Program-made: the position numbers and the translations under genes
The notes under the pieces: model-generated
Database searches by the model: none
Told to the model about the DNA's origin: nothing
The model's input: only the letters and a program-made list of their open reading frames with translations
Assembly: GCA_004123355.1 (NCBI GenBank)
Contig: SCHM01000001.1
Coordinates: 6,006,001-6,070,000, forward strand
Direction of reading: 5' to 3'
From: Amphirosellinia nigrospora
Lineage: Eukaryota > Ascomycota > Sordariomycetes > Xylariales > Xylariaceae
Length of the DNA: 64,000 nucleotides
Shown here: positions 23,814 to 36,324 of the stretch, one piece after another
Layout of the letters: each line of letters begins with the position of its first letter
How positions within the stretch are numbered: position 1 is the first letter of the stretch

Positions 23814-25074
23814 AATAGGCATGTCGGTAGGGGATTCCCTGGTAATCTCAATTGGACTGGTCAGCATCTCCAGCATCCCCTTCGCATCATCATGTAATAC
23901 GGTCTGCCACAATTCCGTCCTGAACGACGGTTGAGCATTCCCGTTCGGGATGCTCAGTGCCTAACGATGCCCTACCTGGTCCACGCTCATCTCGTCGTTC
24001 ATCCCCCCTGGTGCCCAATGAAGCAACGTGCACACGACTCCGCACGAACACGCTTGCGCTCTGGAAGCTGTCTATAGGCCTAACTAATTTTAATGTAGGG
24101 TGTTCGCCTCGGTACGTGGACACGTTGGCATAGTTCAATGCAGGGTCATTCCCAGCGCCCTCGCAGAGTGGTACACTACCTACCAGGTCGTGCAGCTTGG
24201 AAGCCAGATCATTTGGTAGATCTTGACCTGAACTGGAGCGGCGAGATTCACCGGCTTAGAACGACAGAGCAGAGGGACTCCCGTAGTAACGCCCGATTGT
24301 CCGTATTGTCCACGCTTGCTTCTGTTGACGAGCGAGCTCTGCCGCCCTGCTTAGTACATACAGTACACGTCCCAGCGAATGTGGGTGAGGTCTTGTCCCC
24401 GCGTTTGCGGGAGAAATCCTGCACGGCTTGCCTCTCTAGGATGCCACCTAGCCATGGTGGCGAAACTCGACTGTGAACATCGCGACCATAAATTGGCACA
24501 TACCGACCCGATGGCTCAGTTGTCGCAGTTGCTTCCTATAGTGAATTTCCTTCAGAGGTGAGCGACTAAATACACGACGTCCCAATGCATGGGAACACTC
24601 GATGATCCAGGAGTTGTGTTCTTTTGCCGGAAGTGTTACGCCCTGCTAGTGGTCCTAGTCGACGGCTAGCCCTATCTTCTTTCCTATTCCAAAGAACAGC
24701 CGTTGGGTCCAGATATAGAGCCTACCGCGAGACAGTTGAATCCAGGATAATATAGCCCAGTGGTCAGGAACGCACCGGAATTCTTTTCTTTTGCCCGGAT
24801 ATCCAGAGGATTCCCAGGGTTTTTATTCCAGGATCGAACGAGCCCGAGGATCGCTTCGTCTTGCTTGTCTTGTTCTGTTTCTCTTTCTCTTCTTGGATTC
24901 CGTTCCCTAAAAGCCTCATCAAGGACCATCTGAGAGCCCGAGACCTCTACATAGCGCCCGTCATGTCTCAAGATTATTGGCCCTCCCCGCGCAGGTGCGA
25001 CGACCCAATATGGCCTCACTCGTTAGTACTGAAAGGTCGAGCTGACTTTCTCAAGCGTAATCTATAATGACGGG

Positions 25075-26362
25075 ATGTTGCCAGGAGGCTCTAACCACGT
25101 CGATTACCAACCATCTAGGTAAGGTTACACACGCAATTCCGTCTCTTCATCAACCGGGAATAACATTGACGTCCGAAGAATGGCGAGATACTCATCCGGA
25201 GCAATGCCGATATATGGCATGGGAGCATCAGCATCAGCCGTAGGGTCAAGCGGTTCAGTCATGCGACTTGAACCTTCCTCCCTCCTACGCCCCCGTACGT
25301 CTCGATCCCAGCGTCTGTGTCTCACCAGCCCTCGACGCCAGCATACGGATCCTATACCGGTTCGAGCTCCCAAACATGGCCGGTCCATGGTAGATATTCT
25401 CCCACGGACTCCATTGATGAAATAGCCAACCCAGACAGTTATGCGAGCACCTCACCGCCTTCAGGGCTAGGTAGAAGTACTGGCAAGGGTCGACCACAAC
25501 GAAAGCCTTCAAACAGAGACGAGTTTGATGGGCCGCAGGTGCAATTTCTGATGCGGCCCTCGTCTGAATATATCGCTATGCAGGAAAGGGAAATGCCTCA
25601 TCTCCCTACTAATCTCCTAGTGTCCGAGCAAGACAATGTTCTGGCTGCGGTCAATGATCGATTGTCGCAGTGCGCATTCGATTTTGTTGCAAAATATCAG
25701 TTTCCTATCCCCCTCACTCCAGAGTACGTGCCCAATCCTTTTTCTTGAAAAATAATGAAGACAAGAAACATATTCTCGAATACATGGATTTCTCCCTCGA
25801 GTCTTCATAAACTAAGACCGAGGGCGAAGTTCCCTTGTCGGTGCTCTGTGAAAATACGCGACTAACGGCTTTGCTTGTCAGCATGCGTCCCGTTGAGCGA
25901 CCCCAGGACCGAGAATGGACAGAGTGGGTGTACTTACTAAAGCGCCTCGCAACGAAGAGGCGGATTCCGGCGCGAGTTCTTTATAATGGACAGATCAAAC
26001 AGTTTGTCACAATTCTAGAGAATTCTCTAGAGATGCGGCACGCCGCAAAACATCAGTCACGGCCATTGAAAGATGACCGCAACATCCTCCAACTAATCAG
26101 CGCTGGCATCCAAGTTGCAAAAATCCTAAAAGATGCGGCAGCCATGGATTATTTGGACAGACTTGTAAGAACACCTGACATACCTCGTTATTCCCCCCTG
26201 GGCTATGATAGTAGCAGGGTTTCATTTACGCCCTCTCAGAGGCTTTCTTAATGCTCTCAGTTTCCCCCGAATCTTAAACCGAGGCCATGACGCTGACCTT
26301 TGCAGTACGTTTCAACCGAACAACGGATCAAAGCAGCAGCGTCGTCGACACGATTCCGCTGA
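25075..26362 (+). CDS. Conserved fungal protein of unknown function
   Basis: Proposed start is ATG at 25075 (MLPGGSNHVDYQPSR), with a first intron ending near 25179. A Ser/Pro/Gly-rich N-terminus follows (YGSYTGSSSQTWPVHGRYSP). The second half is well structured: QFLMRPSSEYIAMQEREMPH, then an intron after PLTP (donor near 25721, acceptor near 25883), MRPVERPQDREWTEWVYLLK, QIKQFVTILENSLEMRHAAK and IQVAKILKDAAAMDYLDRL. A last intron leads to YVSTEQRIKAAASSTRFR and the TGA at 26360. I recognise the C-terminal half as the kind of domain kept across Pezizomycotina but know no function. Helical, no membrane segment, no signal peptide. One frame slip lies near 25285. The N-terminus is the least certain part. 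Confidence 0.72.
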
Positions 26363-27605
26363 TCACAGCTGCTCAGGCATCCACTCAACGTTTTCATGTG
26401 TTCTCCCAGAAGGAACAGAAGGCCAACCCACACCATACGTTAAAAGAAGACCGCTATCACGGCACGTAACGAGCTACGCTTTCTTATTCATTTATTCGTC
26501 TGTTTTAATGTTTTTTTTTTTTCAACTGAAAGCAGTTGGAGAAGAGGCCGGGAATGAAAGGCTTCTGATGACGGTGTGCTGGTGCGGAAAACGTCTTGAT
26601 ATGCTTTTCCCTATGTAGCTGCTTATTGGCGCCGGGATTTTGGAGTCATGCAGATCAATCTATTGTCGCATGGATGCGTTGTACGAGGCACATTTCATCC
26701 TTTGCTCTGTCCATCCCTCCTTTCTGTATTGCGACACCGGCAGGGGGCAGACGCACTACCGCTGTGTCCCGGCTATCCCCACGTTGCACTGCTCAGCGCT
26801 AGAAATCGCGTGGGATGGCGGTACAGTGCAGGGAAGCAGCCGACCCCTCTCAGGCTGTAACCTTGGGCAGCATTTTAGGCACAAAAGGCCATTGCACGTT
26901 CTCGATGTGCGATTGGCATCACCACCCAACATCTCGTTATGCGGTGATGAATTACGTTTATATACACAAGCATCTATACATAGTTTCTCTTATTACGATT
27001 TCATGTTCTTTTTCGGCGGCTTCGTTCGCCTTGCAGATATGCATGGCATCCCAAGAGTGAAGCTGGAGGTGACCAGCCTAATATTAGGCTGCCAGACAAG
27101 CCAAGTGGTTTGTCAATGGCGTTCTTCACGGTCGGTTCCCCCGACCTTACATCAAAACTAAGGCTACAGTATGGATGGGCGGATAGGCAGTATGGTGCAG
27201 CGGATACCGATGACCCGAATAAGTAAGACGCCAAGCACTTATTCCCTCGGTATCCCTTTCAGCTTAGTCTCTTTTATGTGTGTGGCTGAGCGACGTTGAG
27301 CGTCACACCACTTGACGAGCTGAACACAAGTGCTGGATAGGTAGCTCTTTACCAAGCTCATGTAAAATAGAAGGTTATCTCACAGAGGCTGTCACGCTCT
27401 GTCTCAACCTAGCTTTTGAGAATAGAACGAATTTCTCCCGCCACAAGTACTTATAATAAGTGACGTTATGGTGCATTGATTGATGTTAGTACAGCATTGA
27501 GCTTCTAGTACGTTCCTATTACCAGCAGCTATTCAAGGTGCCGAGAAGGTTACGTAGGTACAGAAGCTCCCCGTTGCCTTGAAGGCCAGAGTCACCGCAC
27601 CAAGT
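26363..27605. other. Intergenic region, no recognisable gene
   Basis: Spacer between two plus-strand genes, holding a T10 run near 26513. Frames at 26640-27161 lack domains and overlap one another in all three phases. I see no RNA gene. Confidence 0.5.
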
Positions 27606-30382
27606 ATGGCTTCGGTGACATCTGCTTCACCCTCGGGACAAGGCTTCCTGCGTGCCAATTCGACGGAGGATACAGACTCCTGGCAATATGTTGAAACCAA
27701 CTCGTCACCCGCTGGCTACGTTCCAAGTCCGAGCTCGAGCTTCAACGGATGGGTATCATCGGGTACCCAAATCATCTGGGAACATCACCAACGGCGATGT
27801 CACCGCTGCCTCCCCAACGTCGTACCCAAGGCAACAGAGTATAGTGAACACCACAACGGTAGATACTGAGAATCAGTTCGTATCGCTTCTTGATAGCCAA
27901 CAGTTCATGACGAATAATGAACTGTTATTTTCAGACTTCTTAGGCAGTATGTCACTTTCTTGACAGACACATGGTGATAATGAAGACTAATAATCTAGGC
28001 ACGATAGACACGGGTTCGTTTCAACCAGATATTCAGGAGGGCAGCTTGGACGGTGTGTCAAACTTTGAAGGAGTGGATATCCAGGCTCCGGTCGTGGACT
28101 TGGATATCCCGTTGCAATTCCAAGACGACAGCAATGCCGCACCGTGGGTGCCCATGAACCTACAGGATGACGATTTCATGTTCTTCGCCATGGAGGACGT
28201 CAGCGCGCAGATGTCGCGCACGTCCTCTCACATATCAGTAGGGACAAGCTCCCATCGCTCCAGCCCGGGCATGCCATCTGCCAGACCCAAAGCCGCCAAG
28301 GACACCGATCCGATCAAAAAGGTCAGGGGCAGCAGCAGAGTCGAGAAGAAGAAAGCAGCCCCTGTCGATAACTTCGTCGTCGTCACGCCCAACACAATCC
28401 ACCAACAGTCGGGCAAGCCGAACCCTTTCGAGTGTTTCGAGGCGGCGAGGGGAATACAGCGTGGGCGAAAGGGCCCTTGGCTGACAAGGCCGCCGAGAGG
28501 GCTTTGAATATTCGGAGGATGGGTGCTTGCTTCTGCTGCCGCAGGTATGTGCCGTCGTGTAGCTCTAATTACAGCCTCTACCACTACTACTATGACGATG
28601 TACTGATCCTATTTTTGCCACAAATAGCCGCAAGGTGAAATGTGACGAAGAACGACCCTGCAAGAATTGCAAGAAGATCTCCGCACAGGTACCGCAGGTC
28701 GTGTGCTGGCAGTTCTCCGACTTCCTACCCGTGCTCTTCCCCGACTTCATTGTAAGCGATTCCTGGGAAAAGTTTATTCTTTTTGTTTTGGCAACTTGAT
28801 GGGCACACACAAGGTTTCCTCAGAATAAGAGAGTATCTCACAAGTCAACTCCAAATTAGCAATGCTGACTCCGAGTGTTGCAGAGGAGCCACTTCAAGAA
28901 AGAAATAATAGCGCGCTTCATCTCAGAAAACGTATCCAAGTTCTACACTCCTTCTTCTTCCTCCTCCTCCTCCTCGACATCGGTCGAAGCATGCCCATCG
29001 AGCTATCGTCGGGCCCGCGCTTCCGCTCCACGCTGACGCTCCCGGCATCCTTCTTCGTCCCCAAGAGCGCCGAGGTCCTGCAGCAGTGGCACATGGGCAT
29101 GGGCGCGGGCGCGGGCGCGGGCGCGCACCACCAGCTGGACCTGCACTCGCGCGCGGCCGTGCCCGTGGGGATCGACCCAAAGGACGCCAGGCAGCGCGAG
29201 GCGCTGAAGAAGCGCGCGCGCGAGTACGTCCACGACCTCGCGGCGGAGCCGGCGTACGCGGAGCAGGTGACGGACTCGCTCCGCGGGACCCAGCTGCCGC
29301 GGCGGATCCTGGGCATCGCGCAGCGCTTCGCGCGACGCTCGCGGTCCGCCCTGGTCGAGCGCGCTCTGCGCATCTACGTGACGCACTACGTGCTCACGCG
29401 CCAGCTGTGTCTGACGCAGGGGACGCTGACGCGGCTGCACGACCTGCGACAGACACAGCCCGAGAAACACGCCTTCTTACTACCTGCTGCTACTACTACC
29501 GCCACCACGGGCGCCTTCACCACGGCGCGGATCCTCAACCGGCAGGTCAAAGCCGTGCTGGACGAATACCTCCTCAAGGAGACGCAGAGCCTCTTCACCG
29601 CCTTCGGGGCGGCGCTGAAGCCGCGCTCGCGCGCCGAGTGGGCGCCGTGCCTCGCCGCGTTCCTGGTGCTGTGTCTCCTCTTCGAGAGCATCGAGGCGGC
29701 GGCCGACACCTTCGTGGTGTCCGAGGCCGAGATCGCGCTGCGCACGCGGCGGCGGAGCACCTTCTCCTCCTCCTCGGCGCCGCCCGACGCGAACAGGGTC
29801 GGCTGGGGAGGCGGGTTCGCCGTCGGCGGCCGCAGGCTCGCGCTCGAGGTGTGTCGCGAGATCGACAACCTCCCGTTCCGCCAGGTCGCGTACCGGTTCC
29901 ACGCCGCGTACCAGACGCACCACGTGCGCGAGCCCGGCGTCGGGCCCCCGCGACGGGTGAGAACGGCGCCGCCGCCGGGTCCACGTTCAACCCCTCGTCG
30001 ACGCCAAGCTGGACGCGGATCTCGAGCCCGCTGCTGCCGAGATGGCTGCGTCGTTGCGGGAGCTGCTAGATGACGACGATAGCTGTGAGTATAACATGTC
30101 TCTCTCTCTCTCTCTCTCATCCATTCCTTATGGGTATACATACTCGCAGAGTCCACGGAAGTGTGTAAAAGCAGATAACAGCCATCACAAAGACCATTGG
30201 ACTAACTACGCCTCTCCCACGTAGGGCACGAGCTCGATTTCCTCGCCGCGGACCCGATCCTCTCGCAATCAGAAGCGCATCCTTACCCGCGTGATATCAC
30301 ACTTGATTATACGGGACGCTTGCTGGCGAGGTTTTTGCTGTCATTTACTGACGAAAAATACCTCTTTGATGGGCAATACTGA
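27606..30382 (+). CDS. Transcription factor with a central Zn2Cys6 cluster
   Basis: Starts at ATG 27606 (MASVTSASPSGQGF). The acidic N-terminal half includes SLLDSQQFMTNNELLFSDFL, then, after an intron, SFQPDIQEGSLDGVSNFEGV and DNFVVVTPNTIHQQSGKPNP. The zinc cluster is split by an intron (about 28543-28627): GACFCCR | SRKVKCDEERPCKNCKKIS, giving C-x2-C-x6-C-x5-C-x2-C-x11-C; the last gap is longer than the common 6-8. It continues VVCWQFSDFLPVLFPDFI, an intron, a Ser run, then a GC-rich exon (SFFVPKSAEVLQQWHM, ILNRQVKAVLDEYLLKETQS). After a (TC)n-bearing intron it ends with HELDFLAADPILSQSEAHP and the TGA at 30380. One-base losses occur near 28994 and 29950. This matches a group with the cluster in mid-protein. 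The target is unknown. Confidence 0.85.
30099..30118 (+). repeat. (TC)10 dinucleotide microsatellite in an intron
   Basis: Ten TC units just after a GTGAGT donor, in the last intron of the central-cluster Zn2Cys6 gene. Confidence 0.9.
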
Positions 30383-31348
30383 CCTACCTAGAGCATCCTC
30401 ATTGAATAATGATATTCCGGTATTCCTGTCACCATAAGGCGGTGCTAGTCTCCTTATCTATCCTAACGTGAGGTCATGATCAGAGGCGCTGTTCTTCCTG
30501 TTTATACATAAAACTATCCGGACAGAAGTATTTTACACAAGTATTTAAGCACTAGATCTACGACGAGCCTTTCGCCCTATTTTTTCTATTTACAACTTAC
30601 GACACTAGGAGAGCACGGAACGAATTATGAGGTCAAAAACTAGACGAAACATAGGTAGACTTTAGAGAGCATCAGTGAAAATTATGAGTATAGGTCGCAT
30701 GATTTAATGTCAGTGGCACCAACAGGCGGGAATCGATATAGCATCTGTGTATTTATATTAAACTATAGATAATTTGCAATGCAGTCGCTGCCAATCTACA
30801 ATATGCAACAGATACGAACCCAAGCCTATCCGATGAAAACAAAAAAACGAAGCAACGCTCCAAATGCAGTACATGCCCGCTTAGCTAAATGATGACTTGA
30901 AAGAACCCAACGCTAGGCCTATACGCCTCGCCTAGCTGATTATTGAAATATCGGCTCAGAACATGTAGTCACGAATTCGATGATTTCGAAGGGGGAGCGA
31001 ATGAGACAACGCCGTTCTCTGTTGATCTGTGTGCACACCCTGAAAAGCTCCCCGGTGCCAGGCGTGTGGGCAATTAGCACTGTTGTGACGCCGTGCTGTA
31101 GAATGAAGGAGAACTGCTTCTGAACGCCTCTCTAGTAGTTTCCGCCCAGAAACCAGGCCGGTGGCAGCCTTCTATGATCGTGATGACAAATAAAATTCGT
31201 AAATCCGCCGACTTTTGTTATGACCGACGTTTGACGTCGATTGTTAGTGTAATTAGGGTAAATAAGTCGTCGGTTAAATCACTCTCCATTAGAGATGTAT
31301 TATATCCTATTGAGTATACCGACAATCGGTTCGAAGTTGTGATATCGC
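30383..31348. other. Convergent intergenic region, AT-rich, no gene
   Basis: Lies between the 3' ends of the Zn2Cys6 and F-box/WD40 genes. AT-rich, no frame with a domain, no obvious repeat. Confidence 0.6.
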
Positions 31349-33499
31349 TTAGATGAATCCAGCATCACAAGCAACCTCGTATTTCCGCGCGCTTTCGAGC
31401 ATCTGGACATCCAGGATATCAGCACCAAAGTCCATGATGAGGATTTTAGGGTCTTGGCCAGTGCTGATGATACGTCTGTAATCACACTTGGCGCTCAACA
31501 CCCAACTAGCATGCCATCTTGGGAAATTGAGTAGCTGCTCCCCAGTCTCCATGTCAAAGACCTTGATGTCCGTGTCATAGCTGCCACTGATTAGACGACC
31601 ACTAACGCTATCCAGATGCAAGCTGCGCACGAGACTATCGTGAGCTGGTATGTCCGGAGGCACTCCCCGGTGTTAGCGTCCCAAATACGAATAACTTTAT
31701 CGCTGCCTGCGGAAGCAATGAATCTCCCATCCTCCGAAAACTGACTGCAAGCAAGACCTTTAGTGTGGCCTGCAAATTCCCGGATCGTTTTGGCGCTGTC
31801 AATATTCCAGAGCCTTACTGAGAAATCCCCAGAACATGACACAATCGTGTTTCCACGCAGTTGTACAGAATTCACCGGCCCCGTGTGACCCCGTAGTTGC
31901 TTGAGCAAAGTGCCTGTCTCACGATCCCACACACAAATAGTGATGTCTTTGGAGCAAGTGACAATATGTTTATCATCAAAAGCTAGATCAAGAACGGCTG
32001 CGGTGTGGCATTGAAGACGCCGAACAGGACGGTAGCCAGACTTGACACTGTAAACGATGCAGCTAGAATCGGAGGACCCGGTGACGAGTATATCATCGTC
32101 ATACTGCAAGCAGAGGATCGAGGCCTTGTGGTGTACCGGAAATGAGACAGTCACGGGCACGGATGGATTGGAGCGGTGGTTGTCAACAGACGAAGCGTAG
32201 TGTATCGGCTTGCCATTCGGGTCGAAAAGAATGGACGTCTCATTTACTACCTCGGGCGGTCCAATGACAAGACGACATTGGAGGGTACGCATGTCCCATA
32301 TTCGAATGGTTTTATCTCGCGAGCCAGTTATGATTTTGTTTCTATTTGAGTTAGCGACGGGAGGATTTCAGGGAAGTTGTGAACACATACTCATCAAACT
32401 GTAGGCAGTAAATACTGTCCAAGTGTCCATTCAAATAGATTGCGCGAGCCTGTGTCCCAATTTTCCATCGTCGGTCGAGTTCTTCCCTCGCTCTATAAAT
32501 CTTCTGCCAATCATTTCCAGGTCGGAGGGGAGGAATACCAGCTCCAACACCAGGTTGAACAGGAGACTAGTAGCATACGTATGCGATTTCTCTCTTAGGA
32601 ACGACTGTCGCCAGATGTATTGATCTTGAATAACCCGATTCCAGAGCCCACATACCCGGCTCGCAGCTCCTAGCTGGGCAGCATCGAGATATGCAAGGAT
32701 CTGAATCGACAGCTCCTGTGGCAATTTACTTATGAAGTCGAGTCTAACAACGGAGCTTTCGCGGTTTGCGACGTCGCCGTTGATCTCGGTAGTAGTAACT
32801 GCAATTCCAATCCACTCTCTCGGTCATTGAATTCGTCACTCGTTAGATAATGGTGCCGTGCAAATGCCAGGTATTCGTTCTGTATCGCAGCAGCAGCTTT
32901 AGCTGCGGCACCTGTATGTTGTGGAATGATGGTGGAGCGAACCCGTGGCCAGGGACGGGGTACTCCAGGAAGCTAGATTCGCGAGGCGAATGGATCGTCT
33001 CGAGGGCGGCGCGTTCACCGTGTGACGTCTTGGAATGCCGGAAAGTAGTAGCGTGCCGTATCCGATCCCAAGCCGAGTGTGCCGTCGTCGGCCGGCAGTC
33101 ATGATAGTCAACAGCCGGCTCTGAGCTCCTACGATCGCGGCGTGCTATACCCTTGATCAAAGTCACAGACGCCCTGCGAAATTTCCGTGTCAACGATGTA
33201 CCATGCCTGGACGCCTCATTATGTGTTTCGTGCTTCTCTTCGACACTTAGATCGCTAAAGCTTTGGGAAAAGTCATCGTCGCCCACGAAAGGGTCTTTTG
33301 GCTGGCGTCGCCATGGTAGACAAGTGCTCGCACTGCGACCGGCTCGGGATGGATTTGCCGTTGCAGGTCTGCGAGCTTCTACAAGTCGATAGCCCGACTC
33401 CATTCCCTTATCTCGAGAGTATGAACTCGCATTCGATGTGGAGGGTCCGTTATACATGCCGGCGGTGGGCGAGGTGGGTAGGGCGGTCGCGGGGCCCAT
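31349..33499 (-). CDS. F-box/WD40-repeat protein (SCF ubiquitin-ligase substrate adaptor)
   Basis: Adaptor expected to join Skp1-Cul1 through the F-box and bind substrates through a beta-propeller. The start is ATG 33499 (MGPATALPTSPTAG). A disordered basic N-terminus (FVGDDDFSQSFSDLSVEEKH) leads to the F-box LPQELSIQILAYLDAAQL...LWNRVIQDQYIWR. About seven WD repeats follow, for example NKIITGSRDKTIRIWD, HIVTCSKDITICVWDRETG, GNTIVSCSGDFSVRLWN, RFIASAGSDKVIRIWDANTG and GRLISGSYDTDIKVFDMETG. It ends KYEVACDAGFI at the TAA at 31349. An intron lies near 32340-32390. Frame slips by one base near 32920, 32820, 32560 and 31663. It resembles Met30/beta-TrCP/Pof1-type adaptors in layout; the exact orthologue is not assigned. 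Confidence 0.88.
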
Positions 33500-36324
33500 A
33501 TTCAGAGAAAGGTTGACGAGCAGTCCAGTTGTCGGTTTAGCGAGGGATGAGGGCGATGGGTTCAGACGGTGGCACGCGATGTGAGGAAAGCGAATATGTT
33601 GGGGGCAGCTGATACAAATCCAAGGAGGAAGCGAGAGGCAAGCGATGACTGACAACAGTAGGTACCTGTTGGTTCTTCAACGTTTCGAGCGAGTTACCGA
33701 AGGCGAAATGGAGGCCCGTGAGGTAAGAATGCAGCCGTACAAGATATAACACATCAATAACCCGCGACAATCTATCCGTAGAGCAGCAAAAGCTCGCAAC
33801 TAAGGACGACGCACGATGCTGTCAAAGAAGAGTAATTATTCCCTGCGTCTTCCCGCTGCAGCCGCGTCCTTTTCTATCCTCCCACCTAGTGCTTTTTTTC
33901 GTCTATGTGTCTGACAGTCACTGAGTCAGACAAGTCAGAAGTACGGCTCAGGACTCAGCTACACGGAAGACCAGGGGGGATGGCCGAAACGAGCCTCTCA
34001 GCTATAGCAAACTGGTGCAAAAAGTATGGGATCAAAATAGGTAACCGGTGTGGGCGGTGGAATCGAGGACACGGAGTTGGGAACAACAAGTTCCAGCCCA
34101 CCCCAAAAGAGGAAATCCACTTTCCTACCTCAGAGTGAATTGCTTTACACTATGTTGCAGACTAGGGTTGGGTATTGTAAACTTAGAAGGTATTAAACTT
34201 TCGGGTGTAGACCCCTAATCTTGGTATCTTCCCATTGGTATATCGTAGAAAGCCACTAGACTAGCTGACCTACAGGGTTCAGCCAGGGAGACGCCAGGCT
34301 GTGTGCTGCTGGAGATGTAGAATATGAGATAGGTATGCGCAACACCGTACCTAAATATGCAGCCTGCACAGCCTGCCAGATGTATTGTATATGATGGGAC
34401 GAGAGTGGGCGGTTTGGCTTGTCGGTGATCCCGTGATTCAGGTCGGTCTGACTTGCAGAAGGAAGAGAAGCGTAGGTAGGTAGCGTAGCGTAGACACGCC
34501 TCGCGAACAGTTCGTCGCCGAGACAGGCGGACTAAGAATTGATTGACAGTTGACAGTTGACAGGTTAGAATTGCATATGCAGAGATACCTCGCGGGCGCA
34601 CGGGTTATCTACTGGCAGGAGAGAAAAGCAGAACAGCAGCAGGGGCAAGGAATAGAAAAGAAAGGGAGTGAGGTGAGGGCACAGCAAAAATTGCTAGCCA
34701 GTCACAATCGGACCAAAAAAAAAGTTGATTGCTAGGTGTCGTCTCGTCCACGCTTGGCCAGGTATATACATAAGTGACACTTCCGACAACAGCTAGGCGG
34801 CAGGCGATGGCTTCTAAGTTGGGCAATAAAGCGAGTCAGTGGGTTCTCGGTAAGTTGAATGGGATACAATACTAAGGTTAGTCTGTTGGCTGTTATCAGC
34901 AAAGATGATGATGATGTTTAATTGCTGTCGTTTTTGGTATGGGGCATCTTTCTCTTTAGGTACATTCAGGGTAGCGCTGCCCTCCTTTTGGGCCGGGGTA
35001 CAGCATATTGCTCCAGGTTTCGAGACCACGCCAATAAAGCTTTATTTGGCGGTGGTATGGCCAGGGTGTAGCAAGCAGGTACCCAGCACCCAGGAACGGC
35101 CATCCTCCTTGCTACATGAGACATAGTAGATACTTCGGCTAGACGTTACAGCAGATGGTGCGTGCTACCATCCCCTACCGCCTCGGCCTATTCCGGCTAG
35201 CGCGACCTATCTAGGTGTCAGCCGACCCTACACTTCCATTCTTCGGAATTCTTGGCGTTCCATCTCAAGTGTTCGGTCTGATACTAATACACTACTGTCA
35301 TGCCAAAACGTAAGCACAATACATTTACAACGTGTTTTAACGACGTAGATCGAACAACAATGCTGATAGTAATATTTACTATAGAAATGAAGCTTTTTTT
35401 TATTGCAAATCCAAGGAAACAAACTTATATTTGTACGTAACTATAAGTTAGTATTTATGGAGTAACATATTTATTATGTTGTTTTGCAAACCTATAGACC
35501 TACACAAACCTAGCTAAATAGACCCGCCATACAAACCTAGAGCTAGGTTTGTATAACTAGGTCTTTAAATCTTCGACGAAAATTTTGGCTATCGGCATGT
35601 TTCCTAAAAGTTTGTATGTGTATTACATACACTCCACCGAACACTTTTATCACTACCTACGAATTCGAGGAACTTTAGATCGCAACTAGCCGCCCTGTGA
35701 ATAATAACTCTCTCCATTCGAGTGCATGACGTTACATCTCTACTAAGCGAATGTAATTAATCGTCCTGACCGCTTCAACATCGACTACGACATAACAGCC
35801 GCGTAATATACATTCGTCGACCTGGGCCTGCCTCCCTACCACGTCCCGTGCCAGTCCGTCGTCGAATCCAGAGCCTTGTTGATATTAATTGCAGATGGCG
35901 CCAAGCACGAGCACAACCAGTCTGGACTCTTCGGGTTCATTTAAATTGCCTTTCCACGTGTAGTGACATTTTGCTACCGAGAAGGTGCTACCTAAGTAAA
36001 TTCAAATATAGAAACATGATCGTGTGGTCGTCAATATCATAAACCACCCCTGTAATAGACACCAACCAGATATAACCCGATATATCCCCGAAGCAATATC
36101 ATAACCGTAGCCTCACAACTCGACAACCAAACGTTCAAGAAATTTCCCAATGATTTATAGCCGTCACTACCTTCCTACCAGCCGCTTATTCGATCTAGTC
36201 TCGTCTTGTCGATGGCAGATCTCCCATCAAATTTCTGATCTGGACCCTCTGATGCGAGGGAAATGGATAGCCGTTAACAGCTTTCTTCCGACTAATACGA
36301 AGCTGCAAATTCGGCTTAGACAAG
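33500..36324. other. 2.8-kb intergenic region with an AT-rich palindromic block
   Basis: No supported gene. 35260-36150 is AT-rich and repeats the motif ACAAACCTAG several times, including one near-perfect palindrome (35529-35554) listed separately. This suggests a degraded mobile element, but no coding remnant is seen. Confidence 0.5.
35529..35554. repeat. 26-bp palindrome (12-bp arms, 2-nt centre)
   Basis: The left arm ATACAAACCTAG (35529-35540) pairs perfectly with the right arm at 35543-35554, separated by AG. Further copies of ACAAACCTAG or CAAACCTA lie within 60 bp to the left (about 35487-35513). It lies in an AT-rich gene-free block. Confidence 0.8.

Larger units (their letters stand above)
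20620..25074. other. 4.5-kb gene-poor region
   Basis: Divergent spacer between a minus-strand regulator and the plus-strand unknown gene at 25075. Frames (for example 20784-21080 minus, 21780-21992 plus, 23472-23897 plus) have no recognisable domain. It holds microsatellites and CTACCTAC-rich sequence listed separately. It may hold long leaders of the two flanking genes. Confidence 0.5.

Noticed and set aside
23472-23897. 141-codon plus-strand frame
   Set aside because: Composed largely of the CTACCTAC/ACTGTACC repeat read as protein; not coding-like.
29086-30156. Long open frames on both strands overlapping in the GC-rich exon
   Set aside because: High GC removes stop codons in all frames. 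Only the plus frame gives a sequence that joins correctly at the flanking splice sites and matches the regulator; the others are Arg/Ala/Pro-rich noise.
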